Shown: positions 9,135 through 18,163 of the stretch, in pieces
Layout: each line of letters opens with the position of its first letter
Numbering within the stretch: the stretch's first letter is position 1
Source of the DNA: Prevotellaceae bacterium
GTDB lineage: Bacteria > Bacteroidota > Bacteroidia > Bacteroidales > UBA932
Direction: 5' to 3'
DNA length: 32,711 nt
Assembly (NCBI GenBank): GCA_031290835.1
Contig: JAISLN010000271.1
Span: forward strand, 1-32,711
Made by a program: the position numbers and the translations under genes
Notes under the pieces: model-generated
What the model was told of the DNA's origin: nothing
The model's input: the letters and a program-made list of their open reading frames with translations, nothing else
Databases searched by the model: none

Positions 9135-10163
9135 ATGAAGATGAAAAAGTTTGTTTTTGGCATTTTAGCGCTATGGATGCTCGGCTGTACGAGCAAGCCG
9201 AGTGCGGAGCTGGCGTTTGGCAGGAATGGAAAATTCAAGATAGCGCAATTTACCGATATTCACTACCAAACGGGCACGGTAGGCTCCGCAAAAGCCGTTG
9301 CCATGATGCACAGGATATTGGATGCGGAAAAACCCGATTTGGTGGTTTTTACCGGAGATGTTATCACCTGTAAGCCGCAACAACGTGGTTGGGACGAGGT
9401 GCTGGCGGTGGCTATTGAGCGCAAGCTGCCTCACGCTGTCGTTTTGGGCAACCACGACGACGAGCACGATTGGACTCGCGGGCAAATCTTTGACTATATC
9501 GCGGCAAAGCCGTATTCCCTTTCACAAAGAGGGCATGATGATATAAAAGGGACGGGAAATTATATCCTGAAAATAGCCGACAGCGCAAAAAAGACAAGCA
9601 CCCTGCTGTATTTTTTCGATTCAAACGCCTACAACAGGGTCGGTAAACAGAAGGGCTACGATTGGTTTGGCTTTGATCAGGTAGCGTGGTACCGGCAAAG
9701 TAGCCGCGCTTTGACCCAAGCCAACGGCGGACAAGCGTATCCGGCATTGGCATTTTTTCATATTCCGCTGCACGAGTACACGTTGCTTCGGGATACGACA
9801 AAAAATTATGTGCACGTTTCGCCGGTATTTGGCGTTCGCGAAGAAAAAGAATGCGCGGGGATTTTGAATACCGGCATGTTTGCCGCCATGGTCGAATGCG
9901 GCGATGTGATGGGAACCTTTGTAGGGCACGATCACGATAACGACTATATTGGGTACCTTGACAGCATTTGCTTGGCCTACGGACGCTGCACGGGCGTGGA
10001 AAGCACGTACAACAAAATCGGCTTTGGCGCGCGTATTATCGAGCTAAAAGAACACAGCAGAACTTTTGAGACGTGGATACGGGACGAGCATGGCGAGGTT
10101 TTGCACAAGGTGGCCTATCCGGATTCGTTTGCGGCGCAACAAACCGCTCCTTCCCCGCAGTAG
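9135..10163 (+). CDS. Calcineurin-like metallophosphoesterase, lipoprotein
   Basis: 342 aa; KIAQFTDIHYQTG, DLVVFTGDVITC, HAVVLGNHDDEHDW, FFHIPLHEY, GTFVGHDHDNDY metallophosphoesterase motifs; lipobox LWMLGC. Confidence 0.93.
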   Translation: MKMKKFVFGILALWMLGCTSKPSAELAFGRNGKFKIAQFTDIHYQTGTVGSAKAVAMMHRILDAEKPDLVVFTGDVITCKPQQRGWDEVLAVAIERKLPHAVVLGNHDDEHDWTRGQIFDYIAAKPYSLSQRGHDDIKGTGNYILKIADSAKKTSTLLYFFDSNAYNRVGKQKGYDWFGFDQVAWYRQSSRALTQANGGQAYPALAFFHIPLHEYTLLRDTTKNYVHVSPVFGVREEKECAGILNTGMFAAMVECGDVMGTFVGHDHDNDYIGYLDSICLAYGRCTGVESTYNKIGFGARIIELKEHSRTFETWIRDEHGEVLHKVAYPDSFAAQQTAPSPQ

Positions 10164-10247
10164 CCGGATTTCATCCGCCTCGAAAAAGACGGAAAATCCA
10201 AAACGCTGCAAGCCGTCAAGCTGTAGCCTACTTTGATGCTTACCATA

Positions 10248-10286
10248 AAGAAAAAGCCGCCCTCCGAAAGAGAGCGGCTTTTTCTT
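10248..10286. terminator. Bidirectional intrinsic terminator between convergent operons
   Basis: AAGAAAAAGCCGC...GCGGCTTTTTCTT, perfect 13-bp stem with A/T tails on both sides, between + metallophosphoesterase and - porin. Confidence 0.88.
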
Positions 10287-10323
10287 GGGGCAAAAGCGGC
10301 ATGTTGGCTCACCGCCGTTTGCC

Positions 10324-11712
10324 CTAAAATGAAAGCATCATCTTGAGCTGCGCGGCGTGCATGTTTTTGTCCAAATCGTAGTAGTAGTGATCCACAAACG
10401 AATACTTGTACTCCGCCATCAGCTTGACGTGCTTGTTGAGCGTGTAGTTCAAGCCCAGCGTAGCGAGGTGCGCCAATCCGCCCGGCACGCTCGTGGAGGG
10501 AAGCGGGTAGTCGAAGTAGTACTCGTTGCTGTTGCTTGCCTGCGCGGCGTCGAAGGTGATTTCGCTTGGGTAAAACTTTTTGCTGCCCCTCAGGAAGTAT
10601 TCGCCCTTGTTGACGTCGTTGAGGTTGACGTAGCTGTATCGGGCTACGATTTCCAGCGCGTGGCTGTCGTTCATGCCGTTGAGGGTTGCCATTTCGTCGC
10701 TGTAGGTGTAGCGGTTGCCGAGCAGGAGGTAGCCTACTTCGGCGTATGCTCCATCGAACGAGTTGCTGCGAATGGGGTTGAGCTTTTGGTACGCTGCAAC
10801 GCTCCCTGCGCTCCACACGCCGCCCAGCTGCGCTTGGAGCAGCTCTTCGTCGGGGCGGGTTTTGCCAACGCGCTTCCAAATATATTCGCCGCGGGCAAAA
10901 AATTTGCCGGTGCGCAGCAGCAGCTCGCCGGAGGCGTTTAGGTTGCTCGAAGCCCACGGCAAGTCAACGTGCAGAAATTGCTCGTTGGCGTCAACGCCTG
11001 TTTCGAGGCTTGAGCCAAAGGATTGCGCCTGCCGAAAGATGTTGTTTTCCACCCATCCGGTGCTCATTTTGGCGTACCTTACGGCAGCGCCGGCGTGCAG
11101 CGTGAGGTTGTCGGAGTTGAGAATTTTGCACACCCACCGCCCGGCAAGGGTGAAGCCCTGATGCCCGGCAGCCTGATTGTTGTACCTGTTTTCGGCAAAA
11201 ATACCCTGGTCGAGCAGCAGGTACTTGCCGTACACCTTGTAGCTTGCGCCCAGCTGCCTGCCTGCCACCAGCGCCTGCACGGGCGCGGCGCGGGTGATAA
11301 AGTGGTACTGATAGCGGCTCGTGTTGTAGCTCATTGAGGACGGGTCGGCGTAGAATCCGGCCTTGAGGCTGTGCGCTATGCCGTCGCTCTCCGCAAGGTT
11401 GTAGCGCAGGTAGATATCTTTCTGCGAAAATTTGCCGCCGGTAAAGTCAAAGTCGGCGTAGAGGTACAGCTTGTCGTACGTGAGCGAGGCGCGTATCCGC
11501 GCGTCGCTGATTGCCGCGCCGGACTTGAGGACGGTGAAGTCGCTACGGTAGCCGGCAACGTCGCTCATCAGGCGACCGCCCGCCGTAAACTCCATCTTGT
11601 TGGCCGCCAGCGCAACGTTCAGCGCCTGCGGGTCGGAGCTGTCGCCTTGCGCAGGCGCGGCGCCGGTAAAGCTCATCATGGCGATGGCTAAAGTAAAAGT
11701 ATATTTGTTCAT
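10324..11712 (-). CDS. OprO/OprP-like (phosphate-selective type) porin
   Basis: 462 aa; signal peptide; DARIRASLTYDKLYLYADFDFTGGKFSQKDIYLRYNL...; C-terminal ATLGLNYTLNKHVKLMAEYKYSF...AAQLKMMLSF barrel pattern typical of the porin O/P family. Confidence 0.75.
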   Translation of the reverse strand: MNKYTFTLAIAMMSFTGAAPAQGDSSDPQALNVALAANKMEFTAGGRLMSDVAGYRSDFTVLKSGAAISDARIRASLTYDKLYLYADFDFTGGKFSQKDIYLRYNLAESDGIAHSLKAGFYADPSSMSYNTSRYQYHFITRAAPVQALVAGRQLGASYKVYGKYLLLDQGIFAENRYNNQAAGHQGFTLAGRWVCKILNSDNLTLHAGAAVRYAKMSTGWVENNIFRQAQSFGSSLETGVDANEQFLHVDLPWASSNLNASGELLLRTGKFFARGEYIWKRVGKTRPDEELLQAQLGGVWSAGSVAAYQKLNPIRSNSFDGAYAEVGYLLLGNRYTYSDEMATLNGMNDSHALEIVARYSYVNLNDVNKGEYFLRGSKKFYPSEITFDAAQASNSNEYYFDYPLPSTSVPGGLAHLATLGLNYTLNKHVKLMAEYKYSFVDHYYYDLDKNMHAAQLKMMLSF

Positions 11713-11747
11713 CTTATTTTGCTATTAAATATGTTGTCATTTTTTTG

Positions 11748-13211
11748 TTAATATCCAAGCCTTACCAAAACCTCCTGCGCGCTCTCCGTGCCCCTGTACT
11801 TTTGCTTTCCCTGTTCAAGGTAGAACTTCAGCGTGGCGTCGGCGTGGTTGGTGAACATGCCGTCGATGTAGCGGCGCACGTTTCCGTTTTCGTCAGCGTA
11901 GTTGTACTGCGTTTTCACGCCTTTGTCCCACACGCCGTAGTACTTGTTCATTTGCTCGTAGGTGTCGAACGAGTAGGGATGGTTGAGCAGCCCGGCCTTG
12001 TGGATGAGGTACGCCTGCCACGCTTCGTTGCACTCGGGGTAGCTGTTGGGCGCTCCCGCAATGCAGGGGCCAATGATGTGCGCCTTGTTGGCAACGGCGA
12101 GGTTGATGGACGAGGCGTACTCCGACGGCGTGCCGTCCAGCAGCGACCCGGATTGGGGCCACAGCAAAAAGGTCATCGGCACCTTTCCGCCAAAAACCTG
12201 CGACGTACGCACCAAGCTCGACAGCGCAAAGGTTTGCAAAACAACCTTGCCGTTGGTGCGCCCCACGTTCACGGTGTTGGCGGCGCCGGTGTAGAAGGGC
12301 GCGGTGGGGTCGGCAGGCTTGGTGATAATGTTCCAGCCGAGGCGGTCTAACTCGTCGTAAACCCTTTTCTCCATGTCGGAGGGGTTGAGCCACGATTCCT
12401 TAAACTCAAGGTAAATGCCGGGGCGGTTGCCGTTCCACTGCGTGGGGGCTTCATTTTCGTACTCAAAGCGGTAGGCGGCCTCGTACGATTTTGAGCCGTC
12501 AAACCATTCCCTGTCAATCATGGGCTTGGCCTTGCAGATGCTGTCTATCGTGCAGATGCGCGTTCCGGCGGCGTCCCGCTTCAGCTTTTGCCCTTCGGCA
12601 ATTCTCACCACGTCCTCCAGCGTCGAAATGTGCTGCCGGATGGCGCTGAACGCCTCGCGAGCCTGCTCGGGCTCTCCCGTTTCGGGCTTGATGTTAAACC
12701 ACGTTCCGGCGTCGAGCTTTGCCAGCTCGTCGTACATGTACGAGGCGGCGTAGTAGGGTTGGAATGTTTTCCGGTCTTCCTCCAGCTGCTTTTTTGCCTG
12801 CGCGGAGTCAAGCCCGTGCGCGGTGTAGTAGGCAAAGCGCGTGTTGGGGATAAATTCGCCGTACACGTTTTCGATGTTGGTGGTGCGCCTCAGGTTGTCG
12901 TCGTGCAGCGCAAGGATAACGCCGTCTTTGGAGCATTGCAGGTCGAGCTCGAGGTAGTCGGCGCCTATTTCTCGCGCCCAGCGGTAGGCCGCCTCGGTTT
13001 CTTCGGGCGTCCAGAAGGTAGAGCCCCGGTGCGCCATCACGGCGTCGGGCGCCACGTAGTCCCTCACGGCTTTCAGGTCGGCGGGCAGCTCATCTACCCG
13101 GACTTTGTCCACCTCTTTTCGGATATCTGTGTAGCGCTCTTCGTTGCACGACGCCAGCATCCAGCCGGCGGCGCATATCGCCGTTATTCTAATCAAAGTA
13201 TTTTTATTCAT
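11748..13211 (-). CDS. Glycerophosphodiester phosphodiesterase family lipoprotein
   Basis: 487 aa; lipobox MLASC; VMAHRGSTFWTPEETEAAYRWAREIGADYLELDLQCSKDGVILALHDDNLRRTTN is the GDPD signature. Confidence 0.92.
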   Translation of the reverse strand: MNKNTLIRITAICAAGWMLASCNEERYTDIRKEVDKVRVDELPADLKAVRDYVAPDAVMAHRGSTFWTPEETEAAYRWAREIGADYLELDLQCSKDGVILALHDDNLRRTTNIENVYGEFIPNTRFAYYTAHGLDSAQAKKQLEEDRKTFQPYYAASYMYDELAKLDAGTWFNIKPETGEPEQAREAFSAIRQHISTLEDVVRIAEGQKLKRDAAGTRICTIDSICKAKPMIDREWFDGSKSYEAAYRFEYENEAPTQWNGNRPGIYLEFKESWLNPSDMEKRVYDELDRLGWNIITKPADPTAPFYTGAANTVNVGRTNGKVVLQTFALSSLVRTSQVFGGKVPMTFLLWPQSGSLLDGTPSEYASSINLAVANKAHIIGPCIAGAPNSYPECNEAWQAYLIHKAGLLNHPYSFDTYEQMNKYYGVWDKGVKTQYNYADENGNVRRYIDGMFTNHADATLKFYLEQGKQKYRGTESAQEVLVRLGY

Positions 13212-13261
13212 ATTAATATTCTTTTTATGTTTATTGCTAATTTAGTTCATTAAAATTTTCA

Positions 13262-14614
13262 CTATTTGTTGCTGCCTTCTTTTTTGTAGGTAAACGCCAT
13301 GAGAACGATTGCCAGCAGGCAGCTTGCTATGAGCAGCCGGAAACCGTTTGACCATCCGTAATGCTCCACTACCTGTCCCATTACGATATTTGCCAGCAGC
13401 GAAGTGCCGACGAAGTAGCCAAAAAAGCCGGTGAGCCCGGCGGAGGTGCCGGCGGCGTTTTTGGGCGATAAATCCAGCGCGTGGACGCCTATCAGCATCA
13501 CCGGGCCGTAAACAAAAAATCCTATTGCGGTAAATGCAACCGTGTCCACCAGCTTTCCGTAGGGGCTGAGCCAGTACACCACGATGGCGGTCATCACCAG
13601 CAGCATGAAGATGATGGTGGTCATGGCGCGCTTGCCGCCAAAGAGCTTGTCGCTCACCCAGCCGCACAGCAGCGTGCCGGGAATGGCCGCCCACTCGTAG
13701 AGGGAGTAGGCGTTGCTGATTTCGGCCTGCGAATACCCCTTGACTTCGGAAAAGTAGGTGGGCGCCCAATCCTGCACCCCGTACCGGATGAAGTACACAA
13801 AGGCGTTGGCAACCGCCACAACCCACAGCATCTTGTTGTTCAGCACGTACTTGAAAAATATTTCCCTTGTGGTGAGCACCGTTTCCGATTGGGCGGAGTA
13901 GCCGGGCGGGTAGTCGTTTTTGTGCTTTTCTATGCTCGGCAGCCCTTGCGATTGGGGGTTGTCGCGTATTGTTAGCAGGGCGATGAGGGCGAGGATGAGG
14001 GCAATGGCTGCCGGAAAGTAAAAAATACCAACGCGCCACGCCATCGAGGAAAACCCTACCGACGCGCCGAACAGCACGCCCCACTTGACGACCTGCCCCA
14101 GCATGCCGCCGCCTACGTTGTGCGCCAAGTTCCAGACGGCCATTTTCGTTCCCCGCTCCTTCACCGAAAACCAGTGCGTCATCACCCGTCCGCAGGGCGG
14201 CCAGCCCATGCCGCCAAACCAGCCCACCAAGAACTGAAAAACGGCCATCACCGCAACGCTGTACATGCCGATGCTCGTGCCTGCGGCTATCGTTGCCGCC
14301 GCCGCCAGCGTAAGCCCCAGCGGCAAAAACAGCCGGGCGTTGCTCCTGTCCGAAACGCCGCCCATCAAAAACTTCGACAGCCCGTAGGCTATGCCGTTAA
14401 AGGCAAACGCTACGCCAAGGTCGGCTTTCGTAAAGCCCTCGGCCAGCAGGTAGGGCATGGCCAGCGAAAAATTTTTCCTTACGAGGTAGTACGCGGCGTA
14501 TCCCACAAAAATACCGATAAAGACCTGCCAGCGCATGCGCCTGTAGTCGTGCTCAACTTTTGCCTTATCGGTCATCGGCGGCTTGTGCGCCGGAGGTTGT
14601 AAAAAATGCTTCAT
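13262..14614 (-). CDS. glpT: GlpT/UhpT-type organophosphate:phosphate antiporter (MFS), probable glycerol-3-phosphate transporter
   Basis: 450 aa; YAAYYLVRKNFSLAMPYLLAEGFTKADLGVAFAFNGIAYGLSKFLMGGVSDRSNARLFLPLGL, GMGWPPCGRVMTHWFSVKERGTKMAVWNLAHNVGGG; next to glpD and GDPD. Confidence 0.9.
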   Translation of the reverse strand: MKHFLQPPAHKPPMTDKAKVEHDYRRMRWQVFIGIFVGYAAYYLVRKNFSLAMPYLLAEGFTKADLGVAFAFNGIAYGLSKFLMGGVSDRSNARLFLPLGLTLAAAATIAAGTSIGMYSVAVMAVFQFLVGWFGGMGWPPCGRVMTHWFSVKERGTKMAVWNLAHNVGGGMLGQVVKWGVLFGASVGFSSMAWRVGIFYFPAAIALILALIALLTIRDNPQSQGLPSIEKHKNDYPPGYSAQSETVLTTREIFFKYVLNNKMLWVVAVANAFVYFIRYGVQDWAPTYFSEVKGYSQAEISNAYSLYEWAAIPGTLLCGWVSDKLFGGKRAMTTIIFMLLVMTAIVVYWLSPYGKLVDTVAFTAIGFFVYGPVMLIGVHALDLSPKNAAGTSAGLTGFFGYFVGTSLLANIVMGQVVEHYGWSNGFRLLIASCLLAIVLMAFTYKKEGSNK

Positions 14615-14630
14615 GTATTACTTTGTAAAA

Positions 14631-16193
14631 TTATGAAATAATGTAACCTGTTGCTAATGTTGTAAATTCGTTGATTTGTTGCTTCACCCACTCCTGATTT
14701 TTTCCCAGCTCTTTTGCCACGACCTCTGCCACCGTGGGCGCGGCGGCTATGGCTGCGCGGGCGTCGAGGTGCAGGAGCCTTACGCGGCGCGCCAGCACGT
14801 CCTCCACGTCGCGCGCCATTTCGCGGCGCACAGCCCACACCACCTCCGCCACCGTGTAGGGGTAGTCGGCGTGCAGCTTTTGGGCAAAATCGGGCGAGCT
14901 TTCCCGCAGCTCCCTTACGGCAGGCTCGTCGCTGCCGTACACGTGCAGGTGATTCGCCAAGTTAGCGTGGAGGCGGTAGCCGTAAACGTGAAGGCTTCTC
15001 GTCCGGCGCTTTCTTGCCTCCAGCAAGCCCAGCCGAATAGCTTTATCCACCGTATCCTCCGCCATCCGGCGGTAGGAAGTCCACTTGCCGCCGGTAATGG
15101 TGATGAGCTTGCTCGCCGACACGATAATCTTGTGCCCGCGCGACAGCTCCTTCGTGCTTTTGCCCTCGCGCTTCGGCGCCGCCAGCGGACGCTGCCCGGC
15201 AAATACCGAAAGAATATCGGAGCGCTGCGGCGGCGCTTCAAAGTAGAGCGCGGCGGTATTCAGGATAAAGTCAACCTCCTCCTTCAGCGGCGCAGGCTCC
15301 AGCTCGGCGGCAGGACGCACGGTATCGGTGGTGCCCGCCACCACCTTGCCGTGCCACGGTATGGCAAACAGCACCCGGCCGTCGCTCGTTTTCGGAATCA
15401 TCATGGCGTAGCCGTGCGGCAGGAATTTTTTATCAAACACCAGATGAATGCCTTGGCTCGGCGTAACCATTTTGCGGTGCTCGGGCGAATCCATCGCCAT
15501 GACCTCATCCACAAAAACGCCGCAGGCGTTCACCACCGCGCGCGCCCGGAGCAGCCTTTCGCCGCCCGTTTCGAGGTCGGTAAACCTCACGCCCGACGCA
15601 TTGCCGCGCTTGTCGTGCAGTATGCCCGTTACCTTTGCCCTATTCAGCGCCACGCCGCCCAGCGCCACGCAAGTCTGCGCCAAGGTTACCGCCATACGCG
15701 CATCGTCAAACTGCCCATCGTGGTACACAATTCCGCCCTTCAGCCCGTGCCGAATAGCGGTAGGCAGGCAGCCAAGCACCTTTTTGGCCGAAATAAAGCG
15801 GCTGCGCCCGTACCCAAAGCCCAGCGAGAGCATATCGTACAGCGTAAGCCCGCAGAAGTACAGGAGGCAGTCCCACCACGTGTAGCAGGGGATAACAAAG
15901 GATTGATCTTTCACTATATGCGGAGCGTTTTGCTTCATGCGTCCGCGCTCCCGAAGCGCCTCCAGCACCAGCCACACGTCGCCGTGCTGCAGGTAGCGCA
16001 CGCCGCCGTGCACCAGCTTGGTGCTCTTGCTTGAGGTGCTCTTGGCAAAATCCGCCATTTCGAGCAGCGCAACCTTGTAGCCGCGCGCGGCTGCATCCAC
16101 CGCCACGCCCAAACCCGTAGCGCCGCCGCCTACTACAACGCAATCCCACGTATCTGTTTCCTGCAGCTGCGCCATCATTTTATCTCTGTTCAT
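14631..16193 (-). CDS. glpD: Glycerol-3-phosphate dehydrogenase (FAD-dependent)
   Basis: WDCVVVGGGATGLGVAVDAAARGYKVALLEMADFAKSTSSKSTKLVHGGVRYLQHGD, VNACGVFVDEV, ITITGGKWTSYRRMAEDTVDKAI. The ORF track starts at 16220; the start at 16193 (MNRDKMMAQLQ) is more plausible. Confidence 0.95.
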   Translation of the reverse strand: MNRDKMMAQLQETDTWDCVVVGGGATGLGVAVDAAARGYKVALLEMADFAKSTSSKSTKLVHGGVRYLQHGDVWLVLEALRERGRMKQNAPHIVKDQSFVIPCYTWWDCLLYFCGLTLYDMLSLGFGYGRSRFISAKKVLGCLPTAIRHGLKGGIVYHDGQFDDARMAVTLAQTCVALGGVALNRAKVTGILHDKRGNASGVRFTDLETGGERLLRARAVVNACGVFVDEVMAMDSPEHRKMVTPSQGIHLVFDKKFLPHGYAMMIPKTSDGRVLFAIPWHGKVVAGTTDTVRPAAELEPAPLKEEVDFILNTAALYFEAPPQRSDILSVFAGQRPLAAPKREGKSTKELSRGHKIIVSASKLITITGGKWTSYRRMAEDTVDKAIRLGLLEARKRRTRSLHVYGYRLHANLANHLHVYGSDEPAVRELRESSPDFAQKLHADYPYTVAEVVWAVRREMARDVEDVLARRVRLLHLDARAAIAAAPTVAEVVAKELGKNQEWVKQQINEFTTLATGYIIS

Positions 16194-16582
16194 AAGCCTT
16201 TTACTTATAAAAATAGCCAAGTGTGTAGCAAAATCAACATAAAGGTAAGAAATTTTTTTTATAAAGTAAAGTTTGCTTACATGCTGTCTATTCCGATTTT
16301 ACCTTTGACAATAGGATTTTTGCTTAAAAATATACACGTCCGCAACAAAAACAGCCATGAACAAAGATAAATTTTTTACAAATCGAAATTTCAGCAGCTC
16401 CCTTTTGCACAAAAAATAAGCGATGGCTTCAAAATATTAACCTGAAGTTGGGATTTAAGGAGAGATTAAGGGAGGGATAGGGTGATAATAAAGGATAATA
16501 AAGGAAAAATGCCGCAGACGTTTTAACCCGCCGTGAGGTTAACTTTGTGCATTACTTGTCCTCAAGGCAATAGTTCTCAACC

Positions 16583-16830
16583 ATGCCGCTAAATTTGGTG
16601 GACATATCCGCCAAATTATGCCGAATTTGGCGGTTGTATCCGCCAAATTATGCCGAATTTGGTGGTTGTATCCGCCAAATTATGCCGAATTTGGTGGTTG
16701 TATCCGCCAAACTATGCCAAATTTGGTGGTTGTATCCGCCAAATTATGCCGAATTTGGTGGTTGTATCCGCCAAATTATGCCAAATTTGGTGGTTATATC
16801 CGCCAAATTATGCCGAATTTAGCGGATATA
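16583..16830. repeat. Tandem 32-bp repeat array (about 8 units) built of alternating inverted 10-mers
   Basis: Unit ATGCCG-AATTTGGTGG-TTGTAT-CCGCCAAATT repeated with starts at 16618, 16650, 16682, 16714, 16746, 16778, 16810; a divergent 35-bp first unit at 16583. Confidence 0.95.
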
Positions 16831-16861
16831 TCCGAAAAAATCACCCTGATTTTTCGGATAT
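16828..16861. other. Hairpin closing the tandem array
   Basis: ATATCCGAAAAAATCA-CCC-TGATTTTTCGGATAT with one bulged A. Confidence 0.65.
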
Positions 16862-16875
16862 CAATGCTTTTTACC

Positions 16876-16883
16876 TATCTTTG
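16876..16883 (+). promoter_or_regulatory. Candidate -7 box (TATCTTTG) upstream of the AAA ATPase gene
   Basis: Exact TAnnTTTG match downstream of the array hairpin, 86 nt before the start codon. Confidence 0.5.
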
Positions 16884-16968
16884 TGCGGCATTGCCTATAA
16901 TTAATTTTGACGTAAGTTCTGACGAATGAGCTACAAATAGTAGATTTAAATTATTAAAAATCAATGAG

Positions 16969-18102
16969 ATGATACAAAGGAAACTTTCCCAAATCATAGG
17001 AAAAGATTTTTTCAAGCAGAAAATCATAGTGATATTTGGCCCTCGGCAGGTAGGGAAAACGACTTTGCTGAAGCAAATCGTAGGGGATAGCGACAGCGTG
17101 CTGATGTTCAACTGCGATAATCTCGACGAACGCGCGGCGCTTGAAAATAAAACCTCCACAGAGCTACGGCATTTATTTGGGAATCATAAGATTGTAATGA
17201 TTGATGAGGCGCAGCGCGTGAAAAATATAGGTCTGACCCTAAAAATAGCCGCCGATACTATACACGATGTCCAAGTTATTGCTACGGGTTCTTCGTCGCT
17301 TGATATAGGGCACGAAATCAACGAGTCGGCTGCCGGAAGGCTGCTGGAATACAAGCTTTTTCCGTTCAGCTGGCAAGAATTAGCTACCTTATCGTCGGTG
17401 CAAGCCGAGCATCGCTTGCTGGAGTCGCGCATGATTTACGGCATGTATCCCGAAGTCGTTACTAATCCCGACGACGCAAAAAGAATCCTTAAAACTCTAA
17501 CCAATAGCTATTTGTATAAAAATTTACTTTCCTATAAAGAAATTAGAAAACCGGACATTCTGCAAAAGTTGGTACAAGCCATAGCGCTACAGCTGGGAAG
17601 CGAGGTGTCGTACAATGAGCTGAGCCGTTTGGTGGGCATAGACAAAGAAACGGTGGAAAATTACGTTGACTTGCTCGAAAAATGTTTTATAATATTTCGC
17701 TTAGGCTCCTTTTCCCGCAACCTGTGTAAGGAAATACGTAAAGGGAAAAAAATATACTTTTACGATAATGGAATACGCAACGCCATACTATTCAACTTTG
17801 CTCCTCTGTCGCTACGGCAGGATGTGGGGGCTTTGTGGGAAAACTTTATGGTGAGCGAACGCTTAAAGTACAACGCTTACCTTGGCTACTGTCCTCAAAG
17901 CTATTTTTGGCGTACGCAAGATCAGCAAGAAATAGATTTGATAGAAGAAGAAGATGGGCAGATAAAAGCCTACGAGTTTAAGTGGAATGCGAATTTAAAG
18001 AAGATTAAGCAGCCGACAACATTTACCGAAAGCTACCCGCAATCGCAATGGGAGGTGATTACCCCCGACAACTACCGCAGCTTCGTAGGGCATGAGCGCT
18101 AA
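16969..18102 (+). CDS. ATP-binding protein, AAA_14 + DUF4143
   Basis: 377 aa; VIFGPRQVGKTTLLKQIVGD Walker A, HKIVMIDEAQRVKN Walker B, ATGSSSLDIG, C-terminal DUF4143 (WENFMVSERLKYN...FWRTQDQQEIDLIEEEDGQIKAYEFKWN). Confidence 0.93.
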   Translation: MIQRKLSQIIGKDFFKQKIIVIFGPRQVGKTTLLKQIVGDSDSVLMFNCDNLDERAALENKTSTELRHLFGNHKIVMIDEAQRVKNIGLTLKIAADTIHDVQVIATGSSSLDIGHEINESAAGRLLEYKLFPFSWQELATLSSVQAEHRLLESRMIYGMYPEVVTNPDDAKRILKTLTNSYLYKNLLSYKEIRKPDILQKLVQAIALQLGSEVSYNELSRLVGIDKETVENYVDLLEKCFIIFRLGSFSRNLCKEIRKGKKIYFYDNGIRNAILFNFAPLSLRQDVGALWENFMVSERLKYNAYLGYCPQSYFWRTQDQQEIDLIEEEDGQIKAYEFKWNANLKKIKQPTTFTESYPQSQWEVITPDNYRSFVGHER

Positions 18103-18123
18103 ACCGTAGCATCGTATTTTTTT

Positions 18124-18148
18124 AGGCAGTGGCTATGCGCTACTGCCT
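18124..18148. terminator. Bidirectional terminator between convergent genes
   Basis: TTTTTTT-AGGCAGT...ACTGCCT-TTTTT hairpin between the ATPase stop (18102) and the aldolase/SDR stop (18164). Confidence 0.7.
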
Positions 18149-18163
18149 TTTTTGGTGTAGCTT

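Noticed and set aside
14676-16034. 452-aa plus-strand ORF
   Set aside because: Antisense to glpD; composition is a mirror of the real gene with no domain.
16583-16830. Possible CRISPR array from the 32-bp repeats
   Set aside because: Repeats are contiguous with no unique spacers; a plain tandem array of inverted arms.
16583-16929. Three overlapping ORFs (MPNLVVVSAKLCRIWWLYPPNYAEFGG...)
   Set aside because: Translations of the 32-bp tandem repeat; since 32 is not a multiple of 3 the repeat cycles through all frames.
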